Origin: Eutreptiella sp. 'Long Island Sound 2002'
Taxonomy: Eukaryota; Euglenozoa; Euglenophyceae; Eutreptiales; Eutreptiaceae
Direction of reading: 5' to 3'
DNA: 64,000 bases
NCBI GenBank assembly: GCA_964036045.1
Contig: OZ038392.1
Coordinates: 36,345,330 to 36,409,329, forward strand
A program made the translations under genes and the position numbers. The notes beneath the pieces were generated by a model. It was not told the origin of the DNA. It saw nothing but the letters and a program-made list of their open reading frames with translations, and searched no databases. Shown here piece after piece: positions 42,900 through 53,108 of the stretch. Positions within the stretch are counted from its first letter, which is position 1; each line of letters opens with the position of its first letter.

Positions 42900-44600
42900 G
42901 GCATAAATTGACTCTTGTATTGGGCACAGAGCCTCATGTGCTGGATGTACAAGGGCTGCAGGACACCATTAAGGAGAAACCTGATCTGCCTCGAGTGCAG
43001 TCCCCAGGGCCACACCGAAAAGGATCGTCGGTCATGGCTGCCTAACCCCTGCTTGTCATGGTTGCGGTTGTGGTTGGGGTGGGGTTGTGGTTGCGGTTGT
43101 GGTTTGTGGTTTGTGGTTGCGGTTGTGATTGGGGTTGTTGCTGCTGGTGTTACTTCTCTGTGTTGTTCACGGGTTGGTCATTAGGGTTAACAGCATTCTG
43201 GTTGTGGAGGTTACAGCACTTCTCAACAAATTGGGATTTTGGATTAGAAGCATTCAAAGTCAACGGAACGAGTAATTGTTGGTAAATACTTAATCAGAAC
43301 CAGCCCTTGCAAATAGACCGGCAAATCATGATCAAACAAAATTATTGACATCAGGTTGCAGCATTGTAAAAGTGGAGAGGTCAAGATGGAAACTGATGAC
43401 AGCCCCCTCCCTACCAAATAATCCCTCCCAAACATCTTGGGGCTGATCCTCCTCCCAGCTCAGAAGGCAGGTGGTGAAACTGTACTCGGCATCAAGAACA
43501 TTCCATCAACCATTGATTGAGAGCCCACCACCCAATCCAACTCTTTAATGTAATGGCTGAACGCCCCTCCCCCAGCTCCGGGCATCCATGCAACCGACTT
43601 TCCCCTGACACGGCGCCAATACGTCGCTTGTGCAGCTTGATCCAGCGCACCACCTTATGTCACCTTTTATGGACGAGCCTTGTTGTTAGGAATCCCCTTC
43701 AATATGGCCTGAAGCCAGCTGCCGGTGTTCGGACAGTCCTCATCGGAGTGCCACCTTTGCCGGGGGCACCAGGGCTGGCAATGGAAATCGTTTTGAAGGG
43801 GTAGCCTGCAATCTCCCCTGTGGCCTTGGTGGCTTCGATGGCTGAGGAAAGCACAACATGTGGCGGCCATGGCCATTTGGGGAACAATGCAAACACACAG
43901 ACACACTTGTACACGCACGTGCAGCCCTGACACGCATGCACACCCACACCCACACACAGAGATAGCAGGGTTGCTCGGTGCAGTCCTCGGGGGCACCAGC
44001 ATGTATCTGGAGTCCAACACCCATGACATGAGATTAGTACAGTCAAGTGAGAGTACAGGGCTGGGCAGAGGTGCACCAGCCTGGAACTAAACCTCAAACG
44101 CCACAGAAACTGGGCATCGCATAGTCCGTGGGGTGTTGCAGCAGTCCAATGTCCACAGTGTACTGGCACGCACCCCCAACAGAGAAAAGGTTGCATTTAT
44201 CTCCATCATGGGGGCTCCTGCACACAGCACACACAAAATGCCCATTCTTGGGGGTGACTTTACCAGGACCAACCTCAAAAACCTTCAACTCCAGACGGCC
44301 ACATGCACAGGCCAAAGCTGCAGGTTAGGCTGCAGCTCAACATCAAACAAAAAGACAGCATTCATGTACACATACTTCTTTGAACACAGCCCTCAGGCTG
44401 GCTCTTCTTCGTTTCTTGGGCTTCCTTTTGCTGGTGATTGGCTACTCTTTCTTGGGGGCAGGGGGGGGGGTCCAGCTCGAGGTTCTTCTTGCACCTTGGC
44501 TTGCTCCTTTTCCGGTCACCCTTTGCTGCCACCCCCGCATTTGGCTTCACCAACTCCTTTCTGAGTTGTGGGCCTTCATACAAAACCTCACGAGGAAAGC
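42900..44600. other. Noncoding with a GGTTGT simple repeat
   Basis: 43055-43170 is a run of GGTTGTGGTTGCGGTTG type units. On the minus strand 44315-44094 reads LELKVFEVGPGKVTPKNGHF and VCAVCRSPHDGDKCNLFSVG, a possible exon with C-x-x-C, but no splice sites are certain. 43880-43960 is a CA/CACG-rich tract. Confidence 0.35.
43055..43170. repeat. GGTTGT/GGTTGC hexamer repeat
   Basis: About fifteen imperfect 6-base units of GGTTGY, G-rich on the plus strand, followed by TTGTTGCTGCTGGTG. Confidence 0.9.
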
Positions 44601-45116
44601 GTAGCTCAATTGTGGAAATAAGCGTAAGTCGCTTTTTTCTTTTCGACGGAAATTTTTTTTTGGTGTAAGTCGCGTAACCTATTTTTTTGGCGTAAATCGC
44701 GTATGGGGAAAAAAAACCCTTTTTTCCAAAAAGGGGGGGAAAAGAACGGGGAAACACAAGAACCACCCAACAACCGACATTGCTACCGGAAGAGGTGAAG
44801 CATATAGCCCCCACGGACATTTTGGGCACCTCTGGCACGGGTAAAGCAAAGGAGCCGTGGCGTGAAGGGTAGCTTTTATACTCATCGCCAGCAGATGGCG
44901 GAAATAACGTGGAACACACTCATTATCACCGCAAACAAAAAATGCAATTTGCCCTTCGGACTTTGGCAAGCGGTATCAAAATGACTATATTGCTGCCGGC
45001 GCCACTGGCTACGAAGCTCAAGCCAGCGATACCACCTGAGTCCGGTCACCTCGGGCCAACTACATTCTTTGCATGCAACCATAATGGCGTGGGGCCAACT
45101 ACAAGAAGTCGGCAAA

Positions 45117-46421
45117 CACACGCTTGTAGATCAAATCAGACTTTGTGTCCAATGCCTTCGGCTTTGCACGCGGATTCGTGTTCCGCGCACAAGCGTTACG
45201 GATGTCATTCACAAGCAACTCTTCCAGCTCTCAAATAAATCGTTTGTCGTTCACCAACCGACCCTATGCGCCCTTTGGGTACACCTCGGGCACCTCGAAA
45301 AGGTTCCCACGGATGAACACGTATGGACGGGCATCATCACTTGTGGGGGGGTTAGAAGAGGAAGTGGACTGTGGGGTCCGTGGAGGGGCCTTAACATTGC
45401 CCTTCATTGACTTCCCATCTTGGGGCACGTCCTCGGAGTTGGAGGCCGGGAAGGCAGGGAATTCTCCAACTGTTGGCTCTGAGGAGGAGGCAGCAATGTT
45501 GCCCTTGGGTTCTGAAAGAGGATCCTCTTCATCAAAAAGGAGGGGGGAAGTAGATGGGGGCGGGGACTCAGGGTTGGAGGCTGGGGCAGGAGGAGATTCT
45601 CCAGGCTTCCAGCAATTCACCTCGTCCTCCCACCCATTCTTCGGGATGGTGCCGGGGACTTGGACGGAGCGATCTGCATTGATGATACACAGTGCTTCCT
45701 TGATGAATCCTTTCGGCAAAGGTGTAACAACAACATCGTCCAGGCTTCCCCTTTGGTTGGCCACCTCATCACAAAGATGCAGCCATTGATAGCCACATGA
45801 CCAACCATCCTCTTGAAAACCCAAAGCCCGAGCATGTGCAGCAACACCCTTTGATTGGAGGCGTCTCAACATTGGCCGGACCAAAGAATTACCACAAAGT
45901 GGCTCCCAAATGTGGACTTTGAAGGCCCATACTGGGACTTTGCACTCGATGGCACGAAAAAACCAATGGAGCCCTTTGCCATTGTCACTAATAACAATGA
46001 ATATGTGGCGTTGCCTCCAAGCCAAACCAACGGTTGTATGGTTGTTGCCCTTACTGTCTTCGTACTTCCTCATCATCTTCAGGCAGGACACAATGTATGT
46101 CACCGCCATAGTCCAGGCCCGTGGCTCCTCGACCTCATTGTGGTACAACTTGTCGTTCAGCCACGCAAGAATGTCTTTGTCGCTTAACCAATCTCCCACA
46201 ACAAGAGCCTTGGTTTCAGCAACGGGCGTCCGGCGGGTCGCTATCTGTGCTGGAGCCACAAGGATAGCAGTATCCTCCTCCTCAGGAATGCCGGCATCCG
46301 ACGGCTTGGCTACGTTGGAGGGAGTGGCAAGGACAGGCACCACGGCATCTTGCTCCGGAGTGGCGGCATTTGAAAGCTCGCTCACCCTACCAACTAGTAC
46401 GAACGCCTCATATGAGTCCAC
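45117..46421 (-). CDS. Ulp1-like (C48) cysteine protease
   Basis: The open frame 46421-45264 has VGDWLSDKDILAWLNDKLYH (residues 75-94, the W-L-x-D-x-x-I-x-x-W-L start of Ulp1 folds). Farther on come GKGLHWFFRAIECK (His152), FKVHIWEPL (Glu173 where Asp or Asn is usual) and GFQEDGWSCGYQWLHLCDEV (Gln203, Cys209). Order and spacing fit a C48 protease. The tail is Pro/Ser/Glu-rich, then ARPYVFIRGNLFEVPEVYP. After TAG (45264) and TGA (45231) the same frame still reads as protein (ELEELLVNDIRNACARNT, DLIYKRVFADFL) to about 45117. The frame opens with GTG and an upstream stop lies in a 48-bp repeat, so the true start is in another exon or lost. Ulp1-like genes often travel in large DNA transposons. 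Confidence 0.7.
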
Positions 46422-46422
46422 T

Positions 46423-46662
46423 GCGTGGATTGCGAGTCCCTAACCCCAACTCGAGGGGCCACGCAACAAAGCGTGGATTGCGAGTCCCTAACCCCAACTC
46501 AAGGGGCCACGCAACAAAGCGTGGATTCAGAGTCCCTAACCCCAACTCAAGGGGCCGCGCAACAAAGTGTGGATTGCGAGTCCCTAACCCCAACTCAAGG
46601 GGCCGCGCAACAAAGTGTGGATTGCGAGTCCCTAACCCCGGGCCCAGTCGCCCCCCCCACCG
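46423..46662. repeat. 48-bp minisatellite, five units
   Basis: Units begin at 46423, 46471, 46519, 46567 and 46615 with GCGTGGATTGCGAGTCCCTA then ACCCCAACTCRAGGGGCC and CGCAACAAA. The last unit is cut short. It starts right where the protease frame opens, so the gene's 5' end is embedded in it. Each unit holds CCCTAACCCC. Confidence 0.95.
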
Positions 46663-46734
46663 CCGTGCAAAGGGGAACAAAATCAGAAGTGACTGCCTCA
46701 TCGCCCTTATTTTTATTTTTCTTTTCGCAGTAAG

Positions 46735-47025
46735 CTGCGTATCAAAAAAAGCGTAGGTCGCGCAACGAAAAAAGCGTACCTCACTTTTTTTATAAAAAAA
46801 GCGTACCTCGCTTATTTATTTGTTTTTTTTTGCCGTAGGTCGCGTATCAAAAAAAGTGTAGGTTGCGTAACGAAAAAAGCATAGCTCGCTTTTTTTTTAA
46901 AGGTGTAACTCGCTTACTGAATTTTTTTTTAGGTGTAGGTCACGTCACAAAAAAAGCGTAAGTCGCGTGCCATACATTTTCGAGTTTTTTTTTTCCACAC
47001 TCGACTTACACCCCCCCAAAAAAAT
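46735..47025. repeat. GCGTAGGTCGCG / A-T run array
   Basis: About ten words of the form GCGTARSTCGCG or GCGTACCTCGCT separated by A or T runs of 5-10, on both orientations. The same words occur at 44600-44720. Likely subterminal repeats of the protease element. Confidence 0.8.
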
Positions 47026-47305
47026 AAGCAACTTACGCTTGACACAAAACTCACACTCTTGATCTGATTCCTTCTCCTGCCATCACACTCGAGTCTAGAA
47101 GCATGAGTTTTGGTATTCAAGCTTCTCCTTACTCTGTGTGATGAGACATGGGCAAGGCACCTTGCATGCATTCAAATTCAACTTGCTAATGCATTTGGGT
47201 TACTCTTTGGGTGCTTGCTGGAGCGCCCACTTGCCAACCCATCGGAGTGCCTTTGTTTTGTTCAAACATTGCGGGGGCCCTTGCTGACATGTTGTGTGAT
47301 TTCTT

Positions 47306-47958
47306 GTGCACATGAGCCTTGTTAGAAAAGCCCTGTGCCAGTACATTAGCATGAAAACCCTTGCCGGAGCAAACCCGACGCCCCAGCCGCCCGTGAACAC
47401 CCCGTGTTCACACCACGTCACGCGCCCGTCCGACAGCCCCAAGGCGCAGCACCCCAGAATGGACGGCCCAATGCCTGGCAACGCCAAGGCTCGCGGAAAC
47501 GCAAGGCCCCCGCGCAGCCCAAACCCCCGGCAAAACCCAAGCCCAAGCAATGAACCAGGGAAGAAGTCGCCGCACTATACCCCGAGTTCGCCGTGGGGAC
47601 CCGGGTACAGATACCCTTCGAGTTCGAAATGGCCGCAGGCCCCTCCACGTGGATATGGGCAGCAGGCGAGGTCACCCATCGGTACCGCGTCGCGGGGGAC
47701 CACCAGGAACTCAAGGTCCGCGTCAAGTGGGACCCAGCCACCCCTACCGACAAGAAGGAGGGGCAAACCATCGAGCTCTGGCGGAACCACGGCGGACGGG
47801 AAATGGTCCCCATGCAACTGTGCACCCCCGACACAGAGCACCTCACCGGCACCACGTACACGGGCGAAGTCCACAACGCCTGGCCCCTGCCAAAGCCCAA
47901 GAAGCGAAACCGCAAGGCACCCGCGGCTCAGGGCGTCATCAACCTCCTCGACGCCTGA
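47306..47958 (+). CDS. Basic N-terminal plus SH3-like domain protein
   Basis: The clear part is 47554-47958: REEVAALYPEFAVGTRVQIP, FEFEMAAGPSTWIWAAGEVT, HRYRVAGDHQELKVRVKWDP, then KPKKRNRKAPAAQGVINLLD, ending TGA at 47956-47958. The V-G-T-R-V and W-x-x-G-x-V pattern resembles an SH3-like DNA or chromatin-binding module. The same frame upstream reads QGSRKRKAPAQPKPPAKPKP and is cut by TGA at 47551-47553. AATAAA follows at 48104. A longer frame (47306-48526) overlaps but is low in complexity. It converges with the transposase-like gene and may be its partner in one element. Confidence 0.5.
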
Positions 47959-48103
47959 CAGGGCCCGGGCCGGAAACAGTCCACCACCACGGCCACCGGT
48001 CCCAAACGACCAACGCCTACAGAAGAACCAGGGCGAGGGTCGCCTTCTGACTCTCCTCCAGGAGCTTCCACAGCTCGGCGGCGTCCATGGATGGGCGAAG
48101 AGT

Positions 48104-48109
48104 AATAAA
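48104..48109 (+). promoter_or_regulatory. Candidate poly(A) signal AATAAA
   Basis: An AATAAA hexamer 146 bases after the stop codon of the SH3-like protein gene and before the convergent transposase-like gene. Position is suitable; use is inferred. Confidence 0.35.
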
Positions 48110-48160
48110 GCTGAGGGGCCGCAAAGGGCGCTTGGGTGGAGGGGGGTTGGGGGGTGGTGC

Positions 48161-49990
48161 TTAGAATTGAAGCGGCGGTGCACGCCGCGGTGTGTGGGGT
48201 GTTATAGTGCAACAACGGTAGGTCAAAGGCTGGACAAACATTGCTTCCCGTTCCACTACACTCTTACCCGCACCCCCATCCCTAGAACTAGGCCCATTGT
48301 ACCCCTTCTTCAAAATGCAATTGGCGCTCTCCACAACGTCCCCCGACACAGCAGCCCATCCCACCTCGCATGCATCCGCAATCTCAAGCATCGCATCACA
48401 ATCCTCTTCGAGGAACAACAAATAGTGCGACCCCGAGTACCCGCAGCAGTGTTCCCGAAACGCAGCAACAACAAGTTGACACGAAGGGCGCGGCACAACC
48501 GGAACTGGCGAGTACAAAGTGCCTAGCAATGTTCGCAGCCCCACAACGGCTTGCCACGTGGGGTCCGCGACATATGCAAGTAGGGGCGCAATCTGTTCCC
48601 AAGCCCACAACAGGTTGTGGGCCTCCTCCCCGTCCGGTGCGTTGTGCGCCCCCAACCGCACCCCACACCGGTTCCGGTACAGAACTTCTGTACCTCCCCT
48701 GCAACCTCAGGGGGACGATTCCCCACCTGGGCCTCCACGAAGGCCACAAAAAGCCTTCCCATGGCCATGCAACAGTGCAAAATGCACAAAAATACCCGGT
48801 TTCGGGCTATGGCCAGTAGCGGCTCGCCGGTGCATCCTGCCGCATCCAAACTTTTGCCGGTCACCCGATACCGACGATGATTGGTGGCGTCGGACTCGGT
48901 TGTCCTCCGAGCAGCGACGCCATTCCACCGCTTGGCCGTATTGTCCCGCACGGCCTGATTGAAAATACTCCCCACTTGGGGAGCCACGCTGATGCCCAGT
49001 AGCGGCCGCAGCCACTGTTGCCCCCCCCCAAGGAGGACCGCTGCCGGCACCTAGCCGTCGCACCAGCAAAATTTTTTGCTTCAATAATGGACTGCAGGAC
49101 CCGTGTTCATAAAAAGTGTTAATACAACGCGCTCACAATTCATCAATCGGCAGCACGGCGTTTTATGAACGGTATTTTCAAATTATGAACGGGCGAATTG
49201 TGAACAACATATGAACACGAAAATGCAGACTACAAACCTGCACCACTTGAGCCCAAATTTGGCCCAGGGCAACCATATCCTTGTCCCCCGTGACAACCAT
49301 GCCGACAACCCATAGGAACGCGGGTGTTCTCGCCTTTACCCCATGGTTCAATAGACCAATCGATAGCTGCGACCAACTGCCACCGGCGCACAGGTACCCG
49401 TCACGCCGCACCACAAAGGTGAGGGGACGTGTCCAGTCAATGGACTGGCACAGGGCTGGCCGGGATTGCACGTATTGTGCCCATGACCGTAGGGGCCAAC
49501 AGCGAGCCGACGACGGGGGGTGGGCACATTCCACCGGAGGGGACAACGCAAGCGGAGCGGTCAATGACTTCCACGTTGCGTCAAATTGGTCCCGTGTGGG
49601 GATGGGTTGCGGAAAGGGCAGCCCAGTGCGAGCGGTGTAGGCGTCGCCCCGGCGGGTGATGTACTCAGAGAACACACCAAAGCCGGACTGGGGTGCACCC
49701 AACTCCAAAAGGAGCCCTATCAAATAGGGTGCGGGAAAGAGGGCCTCCGCATGCGTACGGATGGCCTGCACCTTGGTTTTGTGGACCGCCGGGAGGGGAG
49801 CGTGGTCCATTGCCTCCGAGAAACGGGCCCGGTTGAGGGGGGACGCTGGCATCCATTGGGCCAACAGGTCGGAACACTTGCTGTCCCGAAGACTGGTGGC
49901 ACCACTGAGCCGAACAACCATCATGTTCAGCTCTGTGAAGACGGAGTAAGGGTAAGGCATAACAAAAATTGTGGACAATGAAGCGTTCAT
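48161..49990 (-). pseudogene. DDE transposase-like protein, one frameshift
   Basis: First segment 49990-about 49233: LTFVVRRDGYLCAGGSWSQL then GMVVTGDKDMVALGQIWAQV, like the first catalytic Asp strand of DDE transposases (x-x-D-G-x-x-x-x-g-s-x-x-x-l). A likely intron (CAG|GTTTGT at about 49232 to GGCTAG|GTG at 49051) leads to GKSLDAAGCTGEPLLAIARN and VFLCILHCCMAMGRLFVAFV (L-H-x-x-M block). A frameshift near 48660 moves on to LLAYVADPTWQAVVGLRTLL and VSGDVVESANCILKKGYNGP, like the final D/E helix region (S-x-x-x-E-x-x-N). It ends TAA at 48161. Superfamily not assigned. Confidence 0.5.
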
Positions 49991-50065
49991 AAAAGCCGTT
50001 CATAGTTCATGGTTCATATATGAATCGTTCATTTATGAAATGTGAATTTTGAACAATACTACTTT
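49085..50065. repeat. GTTCATAAA / TTTATGAAC clusters
   Basis: Two clusters, 49105-49225 and 49985-50065, are rich in GTTCATAAA, TTATGAACG and TTCATATATGAA words in both directions. They flank the first segment of the transposase-like gene, the left one within the proposed intron. They could be element ends or regulatory repeats. Confidence 0.6.
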
Positions 50066-50089
50066 TCATATAGGCACCAAGGGTGAGAG

Positions 50090-50640
50090 GGGCCAAATTT
50101 GCTCAACATGGGCTCAAAATGGGCTCATTCCACTTGTTTGTGCACCCCAAATAGTCCAAAAGTATCTTTGGAAAAACACATTTTTCATCCATGTTTGACC
50201 CATTTTTGGTGCCAAAACAGCCCATTGTCAAGGCATTTTGTGACTCTGGAGTGGCCAAAATGGCTTGCAATGGGCGCAAAAAGGGCTCATTTCACTTGTT
50301 TGTGCAACCCAAATGGTGTAGGATCATTTTTGGGAAAACGCCTTTTCACCCATTTTTCACCCACTTTTTGTCCATTTTCAAGGTATTTTGTGACTGTGGA
50401 GTGCCCAAATTGGCTTGCAATGGGCTCAAAATGGGCTCATTTCACTTGTTTAGGCACCCCAAGCGGTCTAGGATCATTTATGGAAAAACACATTTTTGAC
50501 CCATTTTTGACGCATTTTTGGTCCCAAAACAACCCATTTACAAGGCATTTGGGGATGGGGGGGGGGGGGCAAAACGGGCCACAATGAGCTCAAAACGCGC
50601 CATTCCATGTGGTCCAGGATCATTTTTGAAAAAAATCATT
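50090..50640. repeat. Tandem repeat of about 150-160 bp, four units
   Basis: GGGCTCATTYCACTTGTTT starts at 50121, 50283 and 50433, with a worn fourth unit near 50587. Shared phrases are TTTTGACCCATTTTTGG and AAGGCATTTTGTGACT. The open plus frame across it is a by-product of the repeat. Confidence 0.85.
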
Positions 50641-50689
50641 TTTTGGCACCCGGTGGACCTTGACCCATTTTGGCACCCAGCTCTTTGGG

Positions 50690-52065
50690 CTACCTCTTGC
50701 ACCTTGCCGTAGCCCAATGGGCCTAGGTACGGGGGTCTAGGCGTCGGTTAGGGCAATTTTGAGGGACGGAAACCACCAAAAGCGGGTGGTTGCGGGTGGA
50801 TTAGGTGCACTCGAAATCACGTTTTGAGCCACATAGCCCAAGATATGGTCTGCTTTTGGTTTGGGGCTGTCGGCGGCCAATGTGCACAAATTTTGGGGCT
50901 AGTGGGGGCCTTTTGGGGGCGGTTCGCGGACATATTGTGGAGTTAGAGGGTCCTAGAGGGCCCTTTGGCACGGGGAAGTCTAGCTGCATGTGTAGAGTAG
51001 CCACTATTTCCCTTCATTTGGCCGTTTTCAGCAGGTTCTAGGGTGGTGTTGGGCAAAAAAAAAGGCTGATTTTGGCCCTAAATTGCCATATCACACATGT
51101 CATATCACAAGGAGAGGTAGGGCTAGCACAAGGAGGATAGGCAGGAGAAATCGGGTTTTCAATGGTGGTGGGGGTAAGTGAATAGAGCCCCAAGCACTAG
51201 GGGGGGTTAGAAAAGGGGGCTTAATTGGTAGGGGCCGTTATTCAAGCTCTGGACTCCAACGCTGACTTTGAGTCTGGTTCCAACTCTGACTCTGAATTTG
51301 GCCGTGACTCTTTGTGGGTTGTTGTTATCATGGAAGGCCATGGCGGGGCGCTACACAACTGTGTGGCCAGAAATGGCCGGGGCCAAGTGCCTTTAAACAC
51401 CAGCATCATTGTCACCGACTGACTAATCACGGAAGCCCTTGGGGGTATTGGTTCAACCATTGGGCTCTACTGACCTCCTTTGGGTCGGACTTGTGCTTTA
51501 GGGGGGCAGGTTCACAGGAGCCCCCCCAAAATCAGGGGAGCGGGAGTGGTTGGAAAAGGGCTCCTGTGACAGAGGTCATTTTTTCTGTTGGCGCCAACGG
51601 CGCCAGAAGGAAAGTTTTGTCAACACTGATCTCCGTACAAAGGGTGATGCATGTGTTTCCACCACAGCAAGAATGATTGAGTATTGGCTCTCACCTTGGT
51701 ATATGCATCAAGCAGCCGGTATGCAATTAATCTTGTTACCTAAGTAGCCTCACGGGCAGGGTTAGGGTTAGGGCTAGGGTCACCGTGCTGGTGGAACTAG
51801 TCTTGGTTTTATGCCCCTCTTTAGTGTCTAGGGTGGACCTAACAGGTTTGGCAAGGAAGCAGGAAGCAAGCAGCAAAAAGCAAGCAAGCAAGCACGCGAG
51901 AAAAAATCACAGCTCCGGCGTGGTGCTTCGGATTCGGCCAAAATTTTGGTGGATGCTACCTATGGGTGTGAGGGACAACCACACAAAGTATGAGCTAGAA
52001 ACTCAACGGTGGCAGCCGGGAACGGGCGTCGCAAGTGCCAGACCTCCATTTCAAAATCTGCATGT
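50690..52065. repeat. Composite of dispersed repeats
   Basis: 50.72-51.09 kb matches the left half of 34.76-35.4 kb. 51.17-51.70 kb is related to the GGGCTTG/CTCAATAGAGCCC family (ATAGAGCCCC, AAAAGGGCTCCTGTGACAGA, TTGGCGCCAACGGCGCCAGA). 51.76-52.06 kb matches the right half of the 35-kb repeat, inverted, and starts with GGGTTAGGGTTAGGGCTAGG. The middle family thus sits between two halves of another repeat. Confidence 0.7.
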
Positions 52066-52137
52066 GATAAATCTGCAAAATTCTGTCAACAACATTTGTT
52101 TTTTTTACGAACGTTCTGAATAGGTTGATGCACTGAC

Positions 52138-52171
52138 CCTTTTCAAAAATGCTCAGGTGAAGCATACTGCC
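52138..52171 (-). CDS. RRM gene exon completing third RRM
   Basis: After the acceptor AACCTGCAG, phase 0, the frame reads GSMLHLSIFEK. Joined to the previous exon it gives HHLQ-GSMLHLSI, in line with HIIGDTLLLVEP of the first RRM (the last beta strand). The donor is probably AAGG|GTCAGT; the frame stays open beyond it, so the right end is uncertain. Later exons were not found. Confidence 0.5.
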
Positions 52172-52967
52172 CTGCAGGTTGATCCATCTCAACACGCAGA
52201 CTCGAGAACAGTTGGGCGGTGGCCTCATTTAGGCCAATCAGTTGTTGCATGCACAGAAATGTGCATGTTCATGCAGCCATAATGTTATCAGATGGAATGG
52301 AAACGATGCCAAGGTCAAGTGACCTCAAAAGAAAAGGGAATCGCCACTGACATAGGGAGGGATTGCTCAGTCTCAGCAGCCTTGAAGCTTTTTGGAAATT
52401 AAAATGCATCTCATCAAAAATCAAAAATCATACAGTATGCATCTGTTCAAGTATCCATTCAGCTTCTCTGTGGCATAGACTTTTTGGCTTGCTAAAGAGA
52501 GGTCACCAGAGCTTTCCTGTTTTCGTTTGGCTTCGGGGAGGTGTCACTCATGACTGGAAATCCCACGAATAGTGAAATCATATAGCTGGTAACTGTCACA
52601 CAGCTGTGGATCTGGCATGCTGAAATTGGGATGTGACGTCCAACCAGTGCGTACAGCATGGTCAACAAAATTTGATAAAATTTGATGAACCACATTCGTC
52701 TGCTACATAAACGGCAGGGGAGTGGATACCTGAGTGGTAGCGGGAAATACCTGCCACTCTTCAACCCCCATCTCCTGGTTGTCGGCCCTTGGCCCTTTGC
52801 TGATGTGTTTCGAACGAGAAAAGCCTGGTCCCCCATCCGAAAACAGACCCCTGTCAAATAGCACCACCCATCCCCTGCCCTGTACCCTCCCTTCTCTTGG
52901 GCCCCAGGGATCCTCTCCCCTGCCCTGGGGGGTACCAGAATACACCTCAGCATGCCCCATACGATAC
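52172..52967 (-). other. RRM gene intron
   Basis: About 0.8 kb. An open frame near 52.95-52.73 kb (RYRMGHAEVYSGTPQGRGED) has splice-like borders ACAG|GTATCG and CAG|GTATTT but would break the RRM, so I treat it as intron or an alternative exon. Confidence 0.45.
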
Positions 52968-53108
52968 CTGTAAATGGTGCTTGGAGTGCATACCTGCATT
53001 GGCCTGATGAATGTCGCCAAACCGGACGAAAAGAATTCCCTTCCGAATTTGCGTTCCGTACTCCACCGGGAAAAATACATCATTCACTGTTCCAAACTGC
53101 TCGAAATG
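52968..53108 (-). CDS. RRM gene exon, second part of third RRM
   Basis: The acceptor is CTGTTGGTCAG|CAT, the donor TTACAG|GTATCG; 47 codons, phase 0 at both ends. It reads HFEQFGTVNDVFFPVEYGTQ then IRKGILFVRFGDIHQ. KGILFVRF is the RNP1 octamer (K-G-x-x-F-V-x-F). Joined to the exon at 54641-54517 it yields an unbroken RRM fold from RNP2 to this point. Confidence 0.85.

Larger units (their letters stand above)
44620..47040 (-). mobile_element. Ulp1-protease element bounded by GCGTAAGTCGC repeats
   Basis: AAGCGTAAGTCGCTT at 44620-44634 is matched in reverse by AAGCAACTTACGCTT at 47026-47040 (14 of 15). Variants of GCGTARGTCGCG with A or T runs fill 44600-44720 and 46730-46990 but nowhere else in the window. 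Between them is one long protease-like gene. Arrays of short repeats near both ends around one gene suggest a DNA transposon. No target duplication was found, so the exact ends are uncertain. Confidence 0.5.

Noticed and set aside
47306-48526. 406-codon plus-strand ORF
   Set aside because: Pro/Ser/Thr/Arg-rich low-complexity reading; another frame in the same place (GTRVQIPFEFEM and on) reads much more like a folded domain and ends at a stop followed by AATAAA.
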